Shown: piece by piece, positions 54,059 to 63,971 of the stretch | Numbering within the stretch: the first letter of the stretch is position 1 | Layout of the letters: each line of letters opens with the position of its first letter | Source: SFTJ01 sp045613305 | Lineage (GTDB): Bacteria; Bacteroidota; Bacteroidia; Bacteroidales; Muribaculaceae | Length of the DNA: 64,000 nt | Direction: 5' to 3' | NCBI GenBank assembly: GCA_045613305.1 | Contig: JAZLAU010000027.1 | Span: 1 to 64,000 of the forward strand | Notes under the pieces: model-generated | Seen by the model: only the letters and a program-made list of their open reading frames with translations | What the model was told of the DNA's origin: nothing | The model's database searches: none | Made by a program: the position numbers and the translations under genes

Positions 54059-54805
54059 TCATTCTTCGCTCATTGGGTGCAATTCTGCCAAGTAGTCGTA
54101 GTGCTCACCTTCTTTCACAAGCCGGCACGAGAAACCATTTGCCTCGGCATACACACTAAGCGTGTTGAAATCGATATACAACCAGTCGAACAGCTCGCCC
54201 TTAATGTTTTTATACTTCATCATGAAGTCCATCTGACCATAGTAATCGCCATTAAGGTCTATGTCGAAACTGCCATCTTCGTTTTCATAGAGATAAATCA
54301 AATCGCTGCTGTCAACATAAATTTTTCCGCCAAGTGCCAGCAACTGCCTCATACGGGCAAAAAACCGAGGCATATTATCCAATCGCTGCATAATGCCCGC
54401 CCCGTTCATAAGCAGAATTATGGTGTCGAAACGTTCGCAAAGGCGCTCGTCAAAGAGGTTTATGGCACGAGCATCGCGCACACCGCGTTCACGCATCGCC
54501 TCAACCGAGAGCACCGATATGTCGATGGCACACACCTCTTTACCCATATCCTGCAGAGCCAAAGCATGGCATCCGCTGCCTGCTCCCACATCGAGAATCT
54601 TGCCCTTTGCAAGGCGCAAAGCCTCCTGCTCAATGGCCGGCATATCGGCAAAGTCGCGAAACAGCACATCTATGGGCATCACATCATCGTCGAGCACGGT
54701 AGAAGTCACCACCAGTTTGCCCGCCTTTCCGGTGCGAGTGTAGTCGGCTATGGCCTGACCCATAGGGTCGCGTTCGGGAGGAGTGAGAAATGTAGTTGAT
54801 TCCAT
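54059..54805 (-). CDS. Class I SAM-dependent methyltransferase
   Basis: A 248-residue cytosolic protein. The SAM-binding loop is KGKILDVGAGSGCHALALQ (about residues 70-90), followed by the acidic end of strand 2 in CAIDISVLSVEAM. The FDTIILLMNGAGIMQR segment replaces the usual motif IV. The substrate is not predictable. It starts 15 bases after the stop of the HTH gene, so both are one transcription unit. Small molecule or tRNA targets are possible. Confidence 0.85.
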   Translation of the reverse strand: MESTTFLTPPERDPMGQAIADYTRTGKAGKLVVTSTVLDDDVMPIDVLFRDFADMPAIEQEALRLAKGKILDVGAGSGCHALALQDMGKEVCAIDISVLSVEAMRERGVRDARAINLFDERLCERFDTIILLMNGAGIMQRLDNMPRFFARMRQLLALGGKIYVDSSDLIYLYENEDGSFDIDLNGDYYGQMDFMMKYKNIKGELFDWLYIDFNTLSVYAEANGFSCRLVKEGEHYDYLAELHPMSEE

Positions 54806-54820
54806 TTATTAATTTAATCT

Positions 54821-55138
54821 TTATAGTTGAAAATCTAACGATAACTGACCGTCGTCTTTCTTTCGAGCCTTAGCATAAAACTTCAGCGCCTCGTTGATGT
54901 ATACCGATAGCACCTTTTGCTTTTCCAGTTCACGCCAATTTTCCTCGGTAATGTTGATTGTAACCGAGCGATAGGCGTTTTTCAACCGTCGCACCTGCTT
55001 GCTTGCGCCCAAGCGCTTCACCCAGTTCGACACCGTAGAGGGCGACACGTTAAGGCTTTGGCTGATGCTTTTTATTGTTTCGCCACGCTGATACATCTCC
55101 AGAGCGCGATATCTCACAAATTGCGGTTTTGCTTTCAT
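54821..55138 (-). CDS. Small HTH (transposase/resolvase-like) protein with RHH-like C-terminus
   Basis: A 105-residue protein. The first part, RYRALEMYQRGETIKSISQS then LNVSPSTVSNWVKRLG, is a classic Hin/transposase-type helix-turn-helix. The second part, SVTINITEENWRELEKQK followed by LSVYINEALKFYAKA, looks like a ribbon-helix-helix. It is too short to be a transposase and has no catalytic residues, so it is likely a DNA-binding regulator. It is followed by a methyltransferase 15 bases later, and preceded by the GH97 terminator. Confidence 0.75.
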   Translation of the reverse strand: MKAKPQFVRYRALEMYQRGETIKSISQSLNVSPSTVSNWVKRLGASKQVRRLKNAYRSVTINITEENWRELEKQKVLSVYINEALKFYAKARKKDDGQLSLDFQL

Positions 55139-55149
55139 AGGCTTGGATT

Positions 55150-55188
55150 TAAAAACGTTTTCGGAGCCTCCGCCACTGAGGAGGCTCC
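55150..55188 (-). terminator. Terminator after the GH97 gene
   Basis: GGAGCCTCC (55163-55171) and GGAGGCTCC (55180-55188) form a 9-bp stem. Read on the minus strand it is followed by AAAACGTTTTT. It lies 27 bases after the GH97 stop and 12 before the HTH start. Confidence 0.8.
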
Positions 55189-55214
55189 TTTGGTCAAGTA
55201 TATCGACGTTAATT

Positions 55215-57179
55215 TCACTCTATCACTGCAGTGAAGCCACCGTTGCGCACCATGCGAATGTTAAGCATAGTGTTGCTATTTACATCGGCATGCTTCTTGC
55301 GATAATCTACGGCAATTGTGTGTGCATTATAACCATCTTCAAACATGGTCATCTTATATTGCTTATCCTTTGGCAAGAAGTCGAGATTCACCTTAAAGTT
55401 GCGCTCACGCACCTTGCTGTTAGTGATTCCGGCCACATACCACTTGTTGCCGCTGCGCTTTGCCACTATCATATATTCGCCCACCTTTGCATCCAAAGCA
55501 CGGGTTTCGTCCCACTTAACTGGCACATTTGATATGTATTCAGTGCATTCGTGTTCCTTATAGTAGCGAGTCGGGCTGTCAGAAAGCATCTGTATGCCGC
55601 TTTCAAACACTGTGTAAAGCGCCATCTGATATGCTCTTGTGCCAAACGATGCTGGCTCTGGCCAAGTAGAGCGCACGCCATGGTCGGTTTGCATCGCAAA
55701 CATTGAGCCTGGAGTGAAATCCATTGCGCCAGCCACGTTGCGGACAAATGGCAAATAGATTGAGTTGTCGGGGTGACAGCCTTCGTTTTGTTCCAATCCT
55801 CGCACGCCTTCATACGACAACAGGTTTGGATACTTCATTTCCAATCCCGATGGCTTGTAAGCACCGTGGAAATCAATCAATATGTGATGTTCGGCTGCGG
55901 CCTTCATCACTCGCTCATAATAGTTTACCATAAATTGGTCTTGGCGGTCCATAAAGTCGATTTTACATCCTGCCACGCCCCACTTTTCATATTGTGCAAA
56001 CAAGTCCATATTGTGTTCCACAGCAAGCCATGGCAACCACAAAATCAAGCCCACATTTTTGCTCTTGCCATAACGCAACAATTCAGGCAAATCGATTTGT
56101 GGAATGGTTTCGTAAACGTGCTTTGTGGTCTTTGCCCAACCTTCGTCCAAAATAATATATGGTATGCCATATTTCGATGCAAAATCGATGAAATACTTAT
56201 ATGTTTCGGTGTTTACGCCGCCGCTAAAGTTCACATCTTCGCCCCAAATCATTTTGTGGTTCCACCAGTCCCACGACACTTGTCCGGGACGCACCCACGA
56301 CATGTCGGTTTCGGGTTGCTGAGCAAGGGCAACGTTCAACGCACACTCAAGCAATCCCTTCGAATCGGTAATGGCCATATAGCGCCAAGGGAAAGTGCGA
56401 GTGCCCGATGTGCGAGCCACATAATCGGCCTCCTTGAGAATCTTCATGCTGCGGTCGCCTTCGTCAACTTGCTCAATAGGGCATTTTGGGAATATGCTTG
56501 TAACACCATTTGCGCCATCGCTCTTCAAGAACATGCCCGGATAATCCATCACATCGGTTTCCGACACAAAAATCTGCATGTCGCCGTCAACACTGCTATA
56601 CAAAACTGGCAGTTCGCACATGGTTTCGCTCTTACCCCATTCGCTTGTAAGTTTATGAGTATAAGGCTCTTCACACGATGTTCTGAAATAGTTGGTCAAT
56701 TGCATGTGAGCCATCATCGGAGTAGCCAACTTCATATTGAACGACTCGTTCATCACATCAATCGAGCCCTTTATCTTTGTGGCAAAACGATAAGCCACGC
56801 CGTTGTCGAAAGCGCGAAACTCAAGGCTGTAATCGCCATAGTTCAACACCACGCCGTTATAGTGGTTTAGCACTTCGGAATGCTTCAACGGAACCACCGG
56901 CTTAATCACCTCGCGCACTTGCGTTTGCTTCACTTTTTTCACCTTCGCATTTTCGCCCAGCACACGGTTGACAAGAGTCATCTGCAACCCGTCTTGACTA
57001 AGCACTTTTGCGCCTTCTTTTAGCACTTCGTAGCCAATTGCGCCATTGGCCGAAATCTTCACTTCTATACTACCGTCGGGCGACTTAACGCTCACAATTT
57101 TTGCCTTTGCCGACATAATCGGAGTGCACAACAGCACTGCTGCTGCCATTGCACAAATTATAAAAAAGCGATTCTTCAT
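55215..57179 (-). CDS. GH97 alpha-glycosidase, probably alpha-galactosidase subgroup
   Basis: A 654-residue protein with a signal peptide (about 1-25). Beta-sandwich domains flank a TIM barrel (about 290-560). GCKIDFMDRQDQ places an Asp at 408, as in the retaining alpha-galactosidase GH97b rather than inverting SusB. SYEGVRGLEQNE holds Glu457 and Glu463, conserved calcium or acid residues. The barrel also has WDWWNHKMIWGED and LDEGWAK. It would cleave terminal alpha-galactose in the periplasm, an inference from Asp408. Transcribed alone, closed by its own terminator. GH36 (35235-37418) may share its substrate. Confidence 0.9.
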   Translation of the reverse strand: MKNRFFIICAMAAAVLLCTPIMSAKAKIVSVKSPDGSIEVKISANGAIGYEVLKEGAKVLSQDGLQMTLVNRVLGENAKVKKVKQTQVREVIKPVVPLKHSEVLNHYNGVVLNYGDYSLEFRAFDNGVAYRFATKIKGSIDVMNESFNMKLATPMMAHMQLTNYFRTSCEEPYTHKLTSEWGKSETMCELPVLYSSVDGDMQIFVSETDVMDYPGMFLKSDGANGVTSIFPKCPIEQVDEGDRSMKILKEADYVARTSGTRTFPWRYMAITDSKGLLECALNVALAQQPETDMSWVRPGQVSWDWWNHKMIWGEDVNFSGGVNTETYKYFIDFASKYGIPYIILDEGWAKTTKHVYETIPQIDLPELLRYGKSKNVGLILWLPWLAVEHNMDLFAQYEKWGVAGCKIDFMDRQDQFMVNYYERVMKAAAEHHILIDFHGAYKPSGLEMKYPNLLSYEGVRGLEQNEGCHPDNSIYLPFVRNVAGAMDFTPGSMFAMQTDHGVRSTWPEPASFGTRAYQMALYTVFESGIQMLSDSPTRYYKEHECTEYISNVPVKWDETRALDAKVGEYMIVAKRSGNKWYVAGITNSKVRERNFKVNLDFLPKDKQYKMTMFEDGYNAHTIAVDYRKKHADVNSNTMLNIRMVRNGGFTAVIE

Positions 57180-57569
57180 TTGTGTAATAATTATTTATCT
57201 GTGTTTTTAATTGATTTTCTGTGTTGTTTCAGCAAAAACTTGCACCCTCAAAGCCCAGACTCATTCTCAGCGCAACAAAAAAAGACAGCGCAAACTTTCA
57301 CTATAAATGCAAATATAACCAATCTTGAGCACATTACCTCGCATTTAACGCCCATTTTTAAGTCCAAAATCAAAACAAGCACACATCATTGCACACACAC
57401 CGCGCCACTCAACGCAAAAACCGCCCAAGCCACGGCCACATTATGCCTTGCCAAGCCCCAAAACCACCCGTTATGAGCAAAAAATAGTTTTAAATACACA
57501 TATTAATAGGTAATCCAAAAATTAATTGCTAACTTTGCACGAATTTTATAAAGCTGAAAACAAAATTAT
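57180..57569. other. Divergent intergenic region between GH97 and pnp
   Basis: A 390-base gap. The pnp -7 element is at 57530-57537. From about 57230 to 57470 the plus strand is rich in A and C and poor in G, like 48665-48790. I saw no RNA gene, terminator or repeat, and no clear -7 element for GH97. Confidence 0.6.
57530..57537 (+). promoter_or_regulatory. -7 element for pnp
   Basis: TAACTTTG, 32 bases before the ATG at 57570. Confidence 0.55.
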
Positions 57570-59855
57570 ATGTTAACACCTATCAAAAAAACCATCGATT
57601 TGGGTGATGGACGTGTGATCACCCTCGAAACAGGAAAGCTTGCAAAGCAAGCCGATGGAGCGGTTGAACTGCGCTTGAACAACACAATGCTTCTTGCGAC
57701 AGTTGTGTCGGCTAAAGAAGCCGGCGAAGGCGTGGATTTCATGCCTCTAACAGTAGAATACAAAGAAAAATTTTCTGCAGCAGGACGATTCCCTGGCGGT
57801 TTCACAAAACGCGAAGGACGCGCATCTGATTACGAAATTTTGACATCACGCTTGGTTGACCGCGTGTTGCGTCCTTTGTTCCCCGACAACTATCACGCTG
57901 AAACTTTTGTCAACGTGATTATGTTCTCGTCTGACGGCGTTGATATGCCTGATGCGCTTGCTGGTCTTGCAGCATCGGCAGCTATTGCAGTTTCTGACAT
58001 CCCATTTAATGGCCCTATCGGTGAAGTGCGCGTTGCACGAATCGACGGCGAGTTTGTTATCAACCCAACCTTCAGTGAACTTGAAAAAGCTGATATGGAT
58101 TTGATGGTAGGTGCTACTTATGATAATATCATGATGGTTGAGGGCGAAATGAACGAAGTGGGCGAAGAAGATTTGCTTAACGCTTTGAAGGCTGCTCACG
58201 AAGCTATCAAGATTCAATGCAAGGCCCAAATCGAATTTGCTGAAGAAGTTCGCTCTACAGTGAAGCGCGAATACTGCCACGAAGTAAACGACGAAGAACT
58301 TCGCGCTAAGGTGAAGGAAGTTTGCTACGACAAGGCTTACGCAATCGCTAAGGCTGGTTGCGCCGACAAGCACTGGCGTGCCGACAGCTTCGCTGCTATC
58401 TGCGACGAATTCATCGAATCGCTTCCTGAAGAAGAACGCGAAGAAAAAGCTCCTCTTGTTAAGCGCTACTACCACGACGTAGAAAAAGAAGCAATGCGTC
58501 GTTGCGTGCTCGACGAAGGTGTGCGTCTTGACGGCCGTAAGACTACCGACATTCGCCCTATCTGGTGCGAAACCGACTACATTCCAGGTCCTCACGGTGC
58601 TGCTGTGTTCACTCGCGGTGAAACTCAAGCTCTTGCTACCGTAACTCTTGGTACTAAACTTGACGAAAAGTTGGTTGACGACGTGCTTAACCACAGCACC
58701 GAACGCTTCCTACTTCACTATAACTTCCCTCCATTCTCTACTGGCGAAGCTAAGGCTCAACGCGGTGTTGGCCGTCGCGAAATTGGTCACGGTCACCTTG
58801 CTTGGCGTGCGCTTAAGAGCATGTTGCCAGAAAACTTCCCTTACACTTGCCGCATCGTGAGCGACATCCTTGAATCAAACGGCTCGTCTTCAATGGCTAC
58901 TGTTTGCGCTGGTACGCTTTCACTTCTTGACGCTGGTGTGAAGATGAAGAAGCCTGTGGCTGGTATCGCTATGGGTCTTATCTCTGACGGTCAAAAGCAC
59001 GCCATCCTTTCTGACATCCTTGGCGACGAAGACCACCTTGGCGATATGGACTTCAAGGTGACTGGTACTACTGAAGGTATCACTGCTACTCAAATGGACA
59101 TCAAGTGCGACGGTCTTTCTTATGAAATCTTGGCTGAAGCGCTTAACCAAGCTAAGCAAGGTCGCCTTCACATCTTGAATATCATTAACGAAACTATCCC
59201 TGCTCCTCGCGAAGACTACAAGCCTCACGTTCCTCGCATCGTTTCGATGACTGTCGACAAGGAATTCATTGGCGCTATCATTGGTAAGGGCGGCGAAACC
59301 ATTCAAGGCATTCAAGAACAAACTGGCGCTATCGTTACTATCGACGAAATCGACGGCGTAGGAAAGGTTGAAATCTCTGCTGCTAACAAGGCTTCTATCG
59401 AAGCTGCTGTGGCTCGCATCGAAGCCATCATCGCTGTTCCTGAAGAAGGCAAGGTTTATACCGGTAAGGTACAAAGCATTCTTGAATTTGGTGCTTTCGT
59501 TGAATTCATGCCTGGCAAGGACGGTTTGCTTCACATCTCTGAAATCGCTTGGAACCGTATCGAAAACATGGAAGCAAGCGGCATCAAGGAAGGCGACGTA
59601 GTGGAAGTGAAACTTATCGAAATCGATAAGAAGACTGGTAAGTTCCGTTTGTCAATGAAGGCTCTTCAAGAAAAGCCAGAAGGTTTTGAAGAACGTGCTC
59701 CTCAACGCGGCCCTCGTCCTCAACGCGGTCCTCGTCACGAAGGTGGCAATCGCCCTCAACGCGGCAACGGCCCTCGCCCACAACGCGGCCCTCGCCACGA
59801 ACACCACGACAACAACAATAACAACAATGGTGGTGGCAGCGAACAAATGATTTAA
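57570..59855 (+). CDS. pnp: Polyribonucleotide nucleotidyltransferase
   Basis: A 761-residue PNPase. Two RNase PH domains come first (the first with [13 protein letters not shown], the second with [29 protein letters not shown] and the [20 protein letters not shown] active-site region). A KH domain begins near 559 ([15 protein letters not shown]) and an S1 domain near 626 ([19 protein letters not shown]). From about 705 there is an unusual low-complexity tail with [10 protein letters not shown] and [12 protein letters not shown]. It degrades RNA 3' to 5' by phosphorolysis. The GCT- and CGC-rich codons of the body suggest high expression. Confidence 0.97.
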   Translation: MLTPIKKTIDLGDGRVITLETGKLAKQADGAVELRLNNTMLLATVVSAKEAGEGVDFMPLTVEYKEKFSAAGRFPGGFTKREGRASDYEILTSRLVDRVLRPLFPDNYHAETFVNVIMFSSDGVDMPDALAGLAASAAIAVSDIPFNGPIGEVRVARIDGEFVINPTFSELEKADMDLMVGATYDNIMMVEGEMNEVGEEDLLNALKAAHEAIKIQCKAQIEFAEEVRSTVKREYCHEVNDEELRAKVKEVCYDKAYAIAKAGCADKHWRADSFAAICDEFIESLPEEEREEKAPLVKRYYHDVEKEAMRRCVLDEGVRLDGRKTTDIRPIWCETDYIPGPHGAAVFTRGETQALATVTLGTKLDEKLVDDVLNHSTERFLLHYNFPPFSTGEAKAQRGVGRREIGHGHLAWRALKSMLPENFPYTCRIVSDILESNGSSSMATVCAGTLSLLDAGVKMKKPVAGIAMGLISDGQKHAILSDILGDEDHLGDMDFKVTGTTEGITATQMDIKCDGLSYEILAEALNQAKQGRLHILNIINETIPAPREDYKPHVPRIVSMTVDKEFIGAIIGKGGETIQGIQEQTGAIVTIDEIDGVGKVEISAANKASIEAAVARIEAIIAVPEEGKVYTGKVQSILEFGAFVEFMPGKDGLLHISEIAWNRIENMEASGIKEGDVVEVKLIEIDKKTGKFRLSMKALQEKPEGFEERAPQRGPRPQRGPRHEGGNRPQRGNGPRPQRGPRHEHHDNNNNNNGGGSEQMI

Positions 59856-59882
59856 GATTTTTCATCTTACTCATCATAACGC

Positions 59883-59918
59883 AAATCCCGAGCAACACAC
59901 ATTGCTCGGGATTTTTTT
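59883..59918 (+). terminator. Terminator after pnp
   Basis: AAATCCCGAGCAA (59883-59895) pairs perfectly with TTGCTCGGGATTT (59902-59914) around a 6-base loop, then a T-run to 59918. Confidence 0.92.
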
Positions 59919-60011
59919 GTCACACTGCGCACTTGGCAAGTGAATAAAAACAGTGTCAGCATTGACCAATGCCCACTCACTTACTCATTGCTCTTCCCCA
60001 TAACAACAATC

Positions 60012-60052
60012 AAAAAAAAGGACTGATTCCAGCATTGCACGAAACCAGTCCT
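60012..60052 (-). terminator. Possible terminator after the WG-repeat gene
   Basis: AGGACTG (60019-60025) and CAGTCCT (60046-60052), a 7-bp stem with a large loop. On the minus strand it is followed by a T-run (A-run at 60012-60019). It is about 74 bases after the stop. Confidence 0.6.
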
Positions 60053-60125
60053 GAATTTTTATTCGCTCAAAAAAGTTTTATCAGGCGCTAATAGATTATA
60101 ATATTATTGCCTTTCGAAACGAGTT

Positions 60126-61637
60126 TTATCTTTCCATCTCCGATACTATCAAAACGAGTTCACCGCTTAAGTTCATAAATCCGGTGTAATATTTGTCATT
60201 TAATAATATTTCATTCACACGAGCATATCCGCCTTTACGATAGTTGTCAAAACTAACGATATGGTCGTAGTTCTTTTTAGAATGCCATGACTCAATGCGA
60301 ATGCCCGAAGGGCTTAGAATGTAACTTTTACCACCATCATTATATACAGCAGTGTTCGATTCATTAAATTCGATTTCTTCCACTTCGCAAGGTTGCATTG
60401 TGTCGAAGTCAAAATCTTTTTGTTTCAAGAAGTCGCGGTCCACAACTGCCACATCACTATTACTTTCGGGTACAATATATGCCAATCCATCGTGAAACGA
60501 AGCTCCACTATAGCAACTACCTATCACATTGCCCAAAAGGTCGTAGTAGGTGTAATAATGGGTGTTGTCGCTGTTAGCCTTATTGATATAGAACATGGCG
60601 CACTTCACATCAGATGGTTTCTTATAGTAATCTTGATGTAGGTTCATGTCTAAAACCACACGTCCCTGAATGTTTATTAACACCCATTTTTTCTCTTTAT
60701 TATCTAAAGCCCAAGCATAGCCCTCGCTAAAGTCTTCAATGGTTTTGAACTTTCCTGGGGGAATAACCACTGTGCCATCGCTGTCAACACATCCCGCACC
60801 TGGAGTGTTGTAGTCGCCTGAAAAGAAAACACGTCGGTTGTCATTCAGTGGGCGCATACTCCTATCTTTAGAGCCAGTGATTACCGGATATCCTTGTTGA
60901 ATTTCACCTTTTGTGTTAATGTAGAAGTACTTATCTCTTTCACCCAATTTCTTTCGCTTTACTATGGCAAGACCATCTTTGAAATGAGAGATTTCCTTAT
61001 AAGTTGGGTCGAGTTTTTTGGTAGTTCCATTAGCGTATAGCAGGTGAATTACCTTATCGCCATTTTCGTCACGGGTGGCACTGAGAACACCGCACACGCC
61101 ATCGCTGAAAATAGGTTCACGGTCTTCATGTTTTATGCTATACGTAGGACAGCGTTCCCATTCCCCATCAAAGAGTTTCTTTCCTGTTTTGACACTCCAA
61201 AATGAGTATTTATTGTCATAAAGCACGCTGAAGATGCCGTCATGCGCTTCAGAAATAATTTTAGACGGCACTTCGATGTAAATAGGATTAGCCTGCATAA
61301 ATCGCATGTAAATGGGGTCGAATTCGTCAGATTCAACCTGCGCTTGTTCGGTGTGGTCAATCGTGGTAGGAGTGGCGTTCTGTTGCTGAGGCTGTTGCTC
61401 TTGATTCTGTTCCTCGGTAGGACTTTTTTTATTGTCGGCCTTGCTCTGTTCACTCTTCTGCTTCTGCAACTTGTTTAGATTGTCTAAGCCTTTGTTCGCT
61501 TTTTCAAGTCCTTTATTTACTTTCTCCAACCCTTTGCTCAGTTTTTTTAGAAATTGACCTTCCGCCGTAAGTGGAGCCGAGAGCAGCAGTAGACTAATGA
61601 ATACGTGCACTGCCATTGAAAAGTGCTTAAATTTCAT
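60126..61637 (-). CDS. Secreted WG-repeat protein with N-terminal coiled coil
   Basis: A 503-residue protein with a signal peptide (about 1-27). A heptad-like Lys/Leu-rich segment follows (FLKKLSKGLEKVNKGLEKAN), probably a coiled coil, then a Gln/Glu-rich linker (EEQNQEQQPQQQN). The rest holds several WG-type beta-repeats, each about 50 residues, such as KFKTIEDFSEGYAWALDNKE. These repeats suggest a beta-rich surface or periplasmic scaffold. No enzyme motif is seen. It is alone on its transcript, with a hairpin downstream. Confidence 0.8.
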   Translation of the reverse strand: MKFKHFSMAVHVFISLLLLSAPLTAEGQFLKKLSKGLEKVNKGLEKANKGLDNLNKLQKQKSEQSKADNKKSPTEEQNQEQQPQQQNATPTTIDHTEQAQVESDEFDPIYMRFMQANPIYIEVPSKIISEAHDGIFSVLYDNKYSFWSVKTGKKLFDGEWERCPTYSIKHEDREPIFSDGVCGVLSATRDENGDKVIHLLYANGTTKKLDPTYKEISHFKDGLAIVKRKKLGERDKYFYINTKGEIQQGYPVITGSKDRSMRPLNDNRRVFFSGDYNTPGAGCVDSDGTVVIPPGKFKTIEDFSEGYAWALDNKEKKWVLINIQGRVVLDMNLHQDYYKKPSDVKCAMFYINKANSDNTHYYTYYDLLGNVIGSCYSGASFHDGLAYIVPESNSDVAVVDRDFLKQKDFDFDTMQPCEVEEIEFNESNTAVYNDGGKSYILSPSGIRIESWHSKKNYDHIVSFDNYRKGGYARVNEILLNDKYYTGFMNLSGELVLIVSEMER

Positions 61638-61773
61638 AGCTTTTCTCGTTTTTAATCGTTCTACAATATTTGGTTATTTGGTTACAACGCAAACATAACA
61701 ATTAAAGTTGAGATTTCATACTCTTTCATTCAGTATTTGTTTTTATCAGGCAACAATAATAAGAAGAAGAAAT

Positions 61774-61805
61774 AAGGGCCGAGCGCACATCAGCGCCCGG
61801 CCCTT
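61774..61805 (-). terminator. Hairpin after the S41 peptidase gene
   Basis: AAGGGCCGAGCGC (61774-61786) and GCGCCCGGCCCTT (61793-61805) pair with one mismatch. It is 26 bases beyond the stop. The T-tract on the minus strand is interrupted by C, so efficiency is uncertain. Confidence 0.7.
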
Positions 61806-61830
61806 TAGTTTATTTCCTAAACCGCATGTT

Positions 61831-63426
61831 TTATTCTCCCTTCAAAATGGCATAATAACGCTTGTCATCGTTAATAATGTCGAGAGCCTGCTTCAATATT
61901 TCATTAGTGTGATTAACTACCATAAAATAAGCCTCTTGGTCGCTATAGGCATCGCGCGCAATCAGAGCCTTCACTATGGTATTAATCATGTGCTTGCTCT
62001 TGCCATATTCTTCCTCCTTAAATTTAATGCCGTCGCGCTCACCGGCAGCAATGATATCCTTTTCCATTTGCTCGCTAACTGCAAACGACTTGTCGAAGTC
62101 TTGCAAAGTGGGATATTGCGCGTGAAGTGCGCCACGGTTCTTATCCACATAATCGATGCAATATTGTGTCATCACACCCTTTGCCACAAGGTCACGATAG
62201 TAGTTGCTATATTCCATTGTGTCGAGCGGTACAAACACATCGGGCATAATCCCACCGCCGCCATAAATGGTGCGGCCATTTTTCAACGTGCTATAACGCA
62301 ACGAATCGGCAAAATGAATGCTGTCGGCGCTATAAAGTTCGCCCTCATTATAACGGTTCACAATGTCCATATCATAGCCTTGCTTATCGCCTTTCTTATA
62401 TGGCTTTTGTATGCAGCGACCAGATGGAGTGTGATAACGTGCCACAGTGAGGCGAATCATCGAGCCATCTTCAAACTGGAATGGGCGTTGCACCAAGCCC
62501 TTGCCAAATGTGCGGCGTCCAACCACCACTCCGCGGTCATAGTCCTGTATGGCTCCCGTCAAGATTTCTGATGCCGAGGCCGAATACTGGTCTACCATCA
62601 CCACCACTTTACCTTTCTTAAACATTCCGTTACCCATAGCCTTAGCCTCGTTGCGTGGACTGGTGCGGCCTTCGGTATACACTATTAACTCGTTTTTCTG
62701 CAACAATTCATTACCCATTTCAATAGCCGAATTCAGGTATCCACCGCCATTTCCGGCCAAGTCGATGATAAGTTGCTTCATTCCTACGCCCTTCAGCGAG
62801 TCGATGGCTGCCGTGAATTCCTCATTGGTGTTAGCAGCAAATCGTGCCACTTTAATGTATCCTGTCTTGCTGTCTAACATATACGAAGCATCAATGCTGT
62901 ATAGAGGTATATCGTCGCGAGTGATTCTGAACACAATCGGGTCGGCCACCTTGGCACGCTTCACTTTCACGTCAACCTTCGTTCCCTTTGGGCCACGCAG
63001 ACGCTTCATGATGTCGTTGTTTTTCATCTTCACGCCGGCTATCACCGTGTCGTTAACGGCTATAATGCGGTCACCGGCAAGAATTCCAACACGTTCCGAC
63101 GGGCCGCCTGCCACTGTTTGGATGACATACAAGGTGTCTTGATTCATATTAAACTGAATGCCTATGCCCGAGAACTTGCCTTGCAATGGTTCGGTAAGTT
63201 CTTTGGTTTCTTCAGCGGTTGAATATGAAGAGTGAGGGTCAAGTTCATTAAGAATGCCGCGAATGGCATCTTCCACTGTTTTTGCCTCATTAACGCTATC
63301 TACATAAAAGGCATTGATGGCATATTGCGCATTAAGCAACTTCTTCATGTGCTGTGGCATGGTTTGCGCCACGGTAGCAAATGCCATCATCACAAACGTT
63401 ATTGCTAACAAACGACTCTTTTTCAT
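61831..63426 (-). CDS. S41-family C-terminal processing peptidase (CtpA-like)
   Basis: A 531-residue protein with a signal peptide (about 1-20). A PDZ domain (about 75-165) contains GKFSGIGIQFNM and GDRIIAVNDTVI. The S41 protease core has catalytic Ser in DQYSASASEIL and Lys in RRTFGKGLVQ, and IIDLAGNGGGYLNSAIEM is the usual core strand. It is a periplasmic or exported tail-specific serine protease. Targets are unknown. It follows coaD by 41 bases, as often seen in Bacteroidetes. Confidence 0.93.
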   Translation of the reverse strand: MKKSRLLAITFVMMAFATVAQTMPQHMKKLLNAQYAINAFYVDSVNEAKTVEDAIRGILNELDPHSSYSTAEETKELTEPLQGKFSGIGIQFNMNQDTLYVIQTVAGGPSERVGILAGDRIIAVNDTVIAGVKMKNNDIMKRLRGPKGTKVDVKVKRAKVADPIVFRITRDDIPLYSIDASYMLDSKTGYIKVARFAANTNEEFTAAIDSLKGVGMKQLIIDLAGNGGGYLNSAIEMGNELLQKNELIVYTEGRTSPRNEAKAMGNGMFKKGKVVVMVDQYSASASEILTGAIQDYDRGVVVGRRTFGKGLVQRPFQFEDGSMIRLTVARYHTPSGRCIQKPYKKGDKQGYDMDIVNRYNEGELYSADSIHFADSLRYSTLKNGRTIYGGGGIMPDVFVPLDTMEYSNYYRDLVAKGVMTQYCIDYVDKNRGALHAQYPTLQDFDKSFAVSEQMEKDIIAAGERDGIKFKEEEYGKSKHMINTIVKALIARDAYSDQEAYFMVVNHTNEILKQALDIINDDKRYYAILKGE

Positions 63427-63467
63427 AGTTATTAATTGTCAAATATATAATATCTTACGGTTACTTG

Positions 63468-63971
63468 TCAATCCTTTTTTGGCAACAAGTGTAAATTGCA
63501 TTTTGTGGGTAGGAAATCAGCCAAATCGCCGCCTTCGGCTATCAACTTTCGCACTTGGGTGCTGCTAATTTCGCACTCGCCCGGCAGAGCCAACAGCATA
63601 ACGGTTTCGATGCCCGCGGCATTACGATTATATTCGGCCATTGCCTGCTCATAGTCAAAGTCTTTGGCATTGCGTACTCCGCGCACTATGCAAGTGGCGC
63701 CAGCCGCTTGCGCTGCCTCAACCGTCAATCCCGAGTAACTCACCACACTCACCCTGTCTTCGCCTTCAAAAACACTTTTAATCCACATTTCCCGGTTAGC
63801 AACGCTCATCATGGGTACTTTATCAGGATTAATGCCTATCCCTATAACCACCGCATCAAAGAGTTGCAGAGTTCTACGCACTATCGATTCATGGCCACGG
63901 GTAAAGGGGTCGAACGTGCCCGAAAAAAAGGCTATGTGTGGCGTAAAGTCCTTACTGGGTAATGTCTTCAT
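63468..63971 (-). CDS. coaD: Phosphopantetheine adenylyltransferase
   Basis: A 167-residue cytosolic enzyme from ATG 63971 (the frame also reads from a TTG at 63980). The nucleotidyltransferase motif is AFFSGTFDPFTRGHESIV with the TxGH-like RGH, and the C-terminal ISSTQVRKLI signature closes the site. CoaD adds AMP to 4'-phosphopantetheine, the penultimate step of CoA synthesis. Its start overlaps the end of the upstream gene by 20 bases, indicating translational coupling. The S41 peptidase gene follows. Confidence 0.95.
   Translation of the reverse strand: MKTLPSKDFTPHIAFFSGTFDPFTRGHESIVRRTLQLFDAVVIGIGINPDKVPMMSVANREMWIKSVFEGEDRVSVVSYSGLTVEAAQAAGATCIVRGVRNAKDFDYEQAMAEYNRNAAGIETVMLLALPGECEISSTQVRKLIAEGGDLADFLPTKCNLHLLPKKD

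Noticed and set aside
53975..54799. 274-codon open frame on the plus strand
   Set aside because: Antisense to the methyltransferase, whose motifs are clear on the other strand.
55773..56870. 365-codon open frame on the plus strand
   Set aside because: Antisense to GH97; His- and Cys-rich shadow.
57846..58694. 282-codon open frame on the minus strand
   Set aside because: Antisense to pnp, arising from its biased codons.
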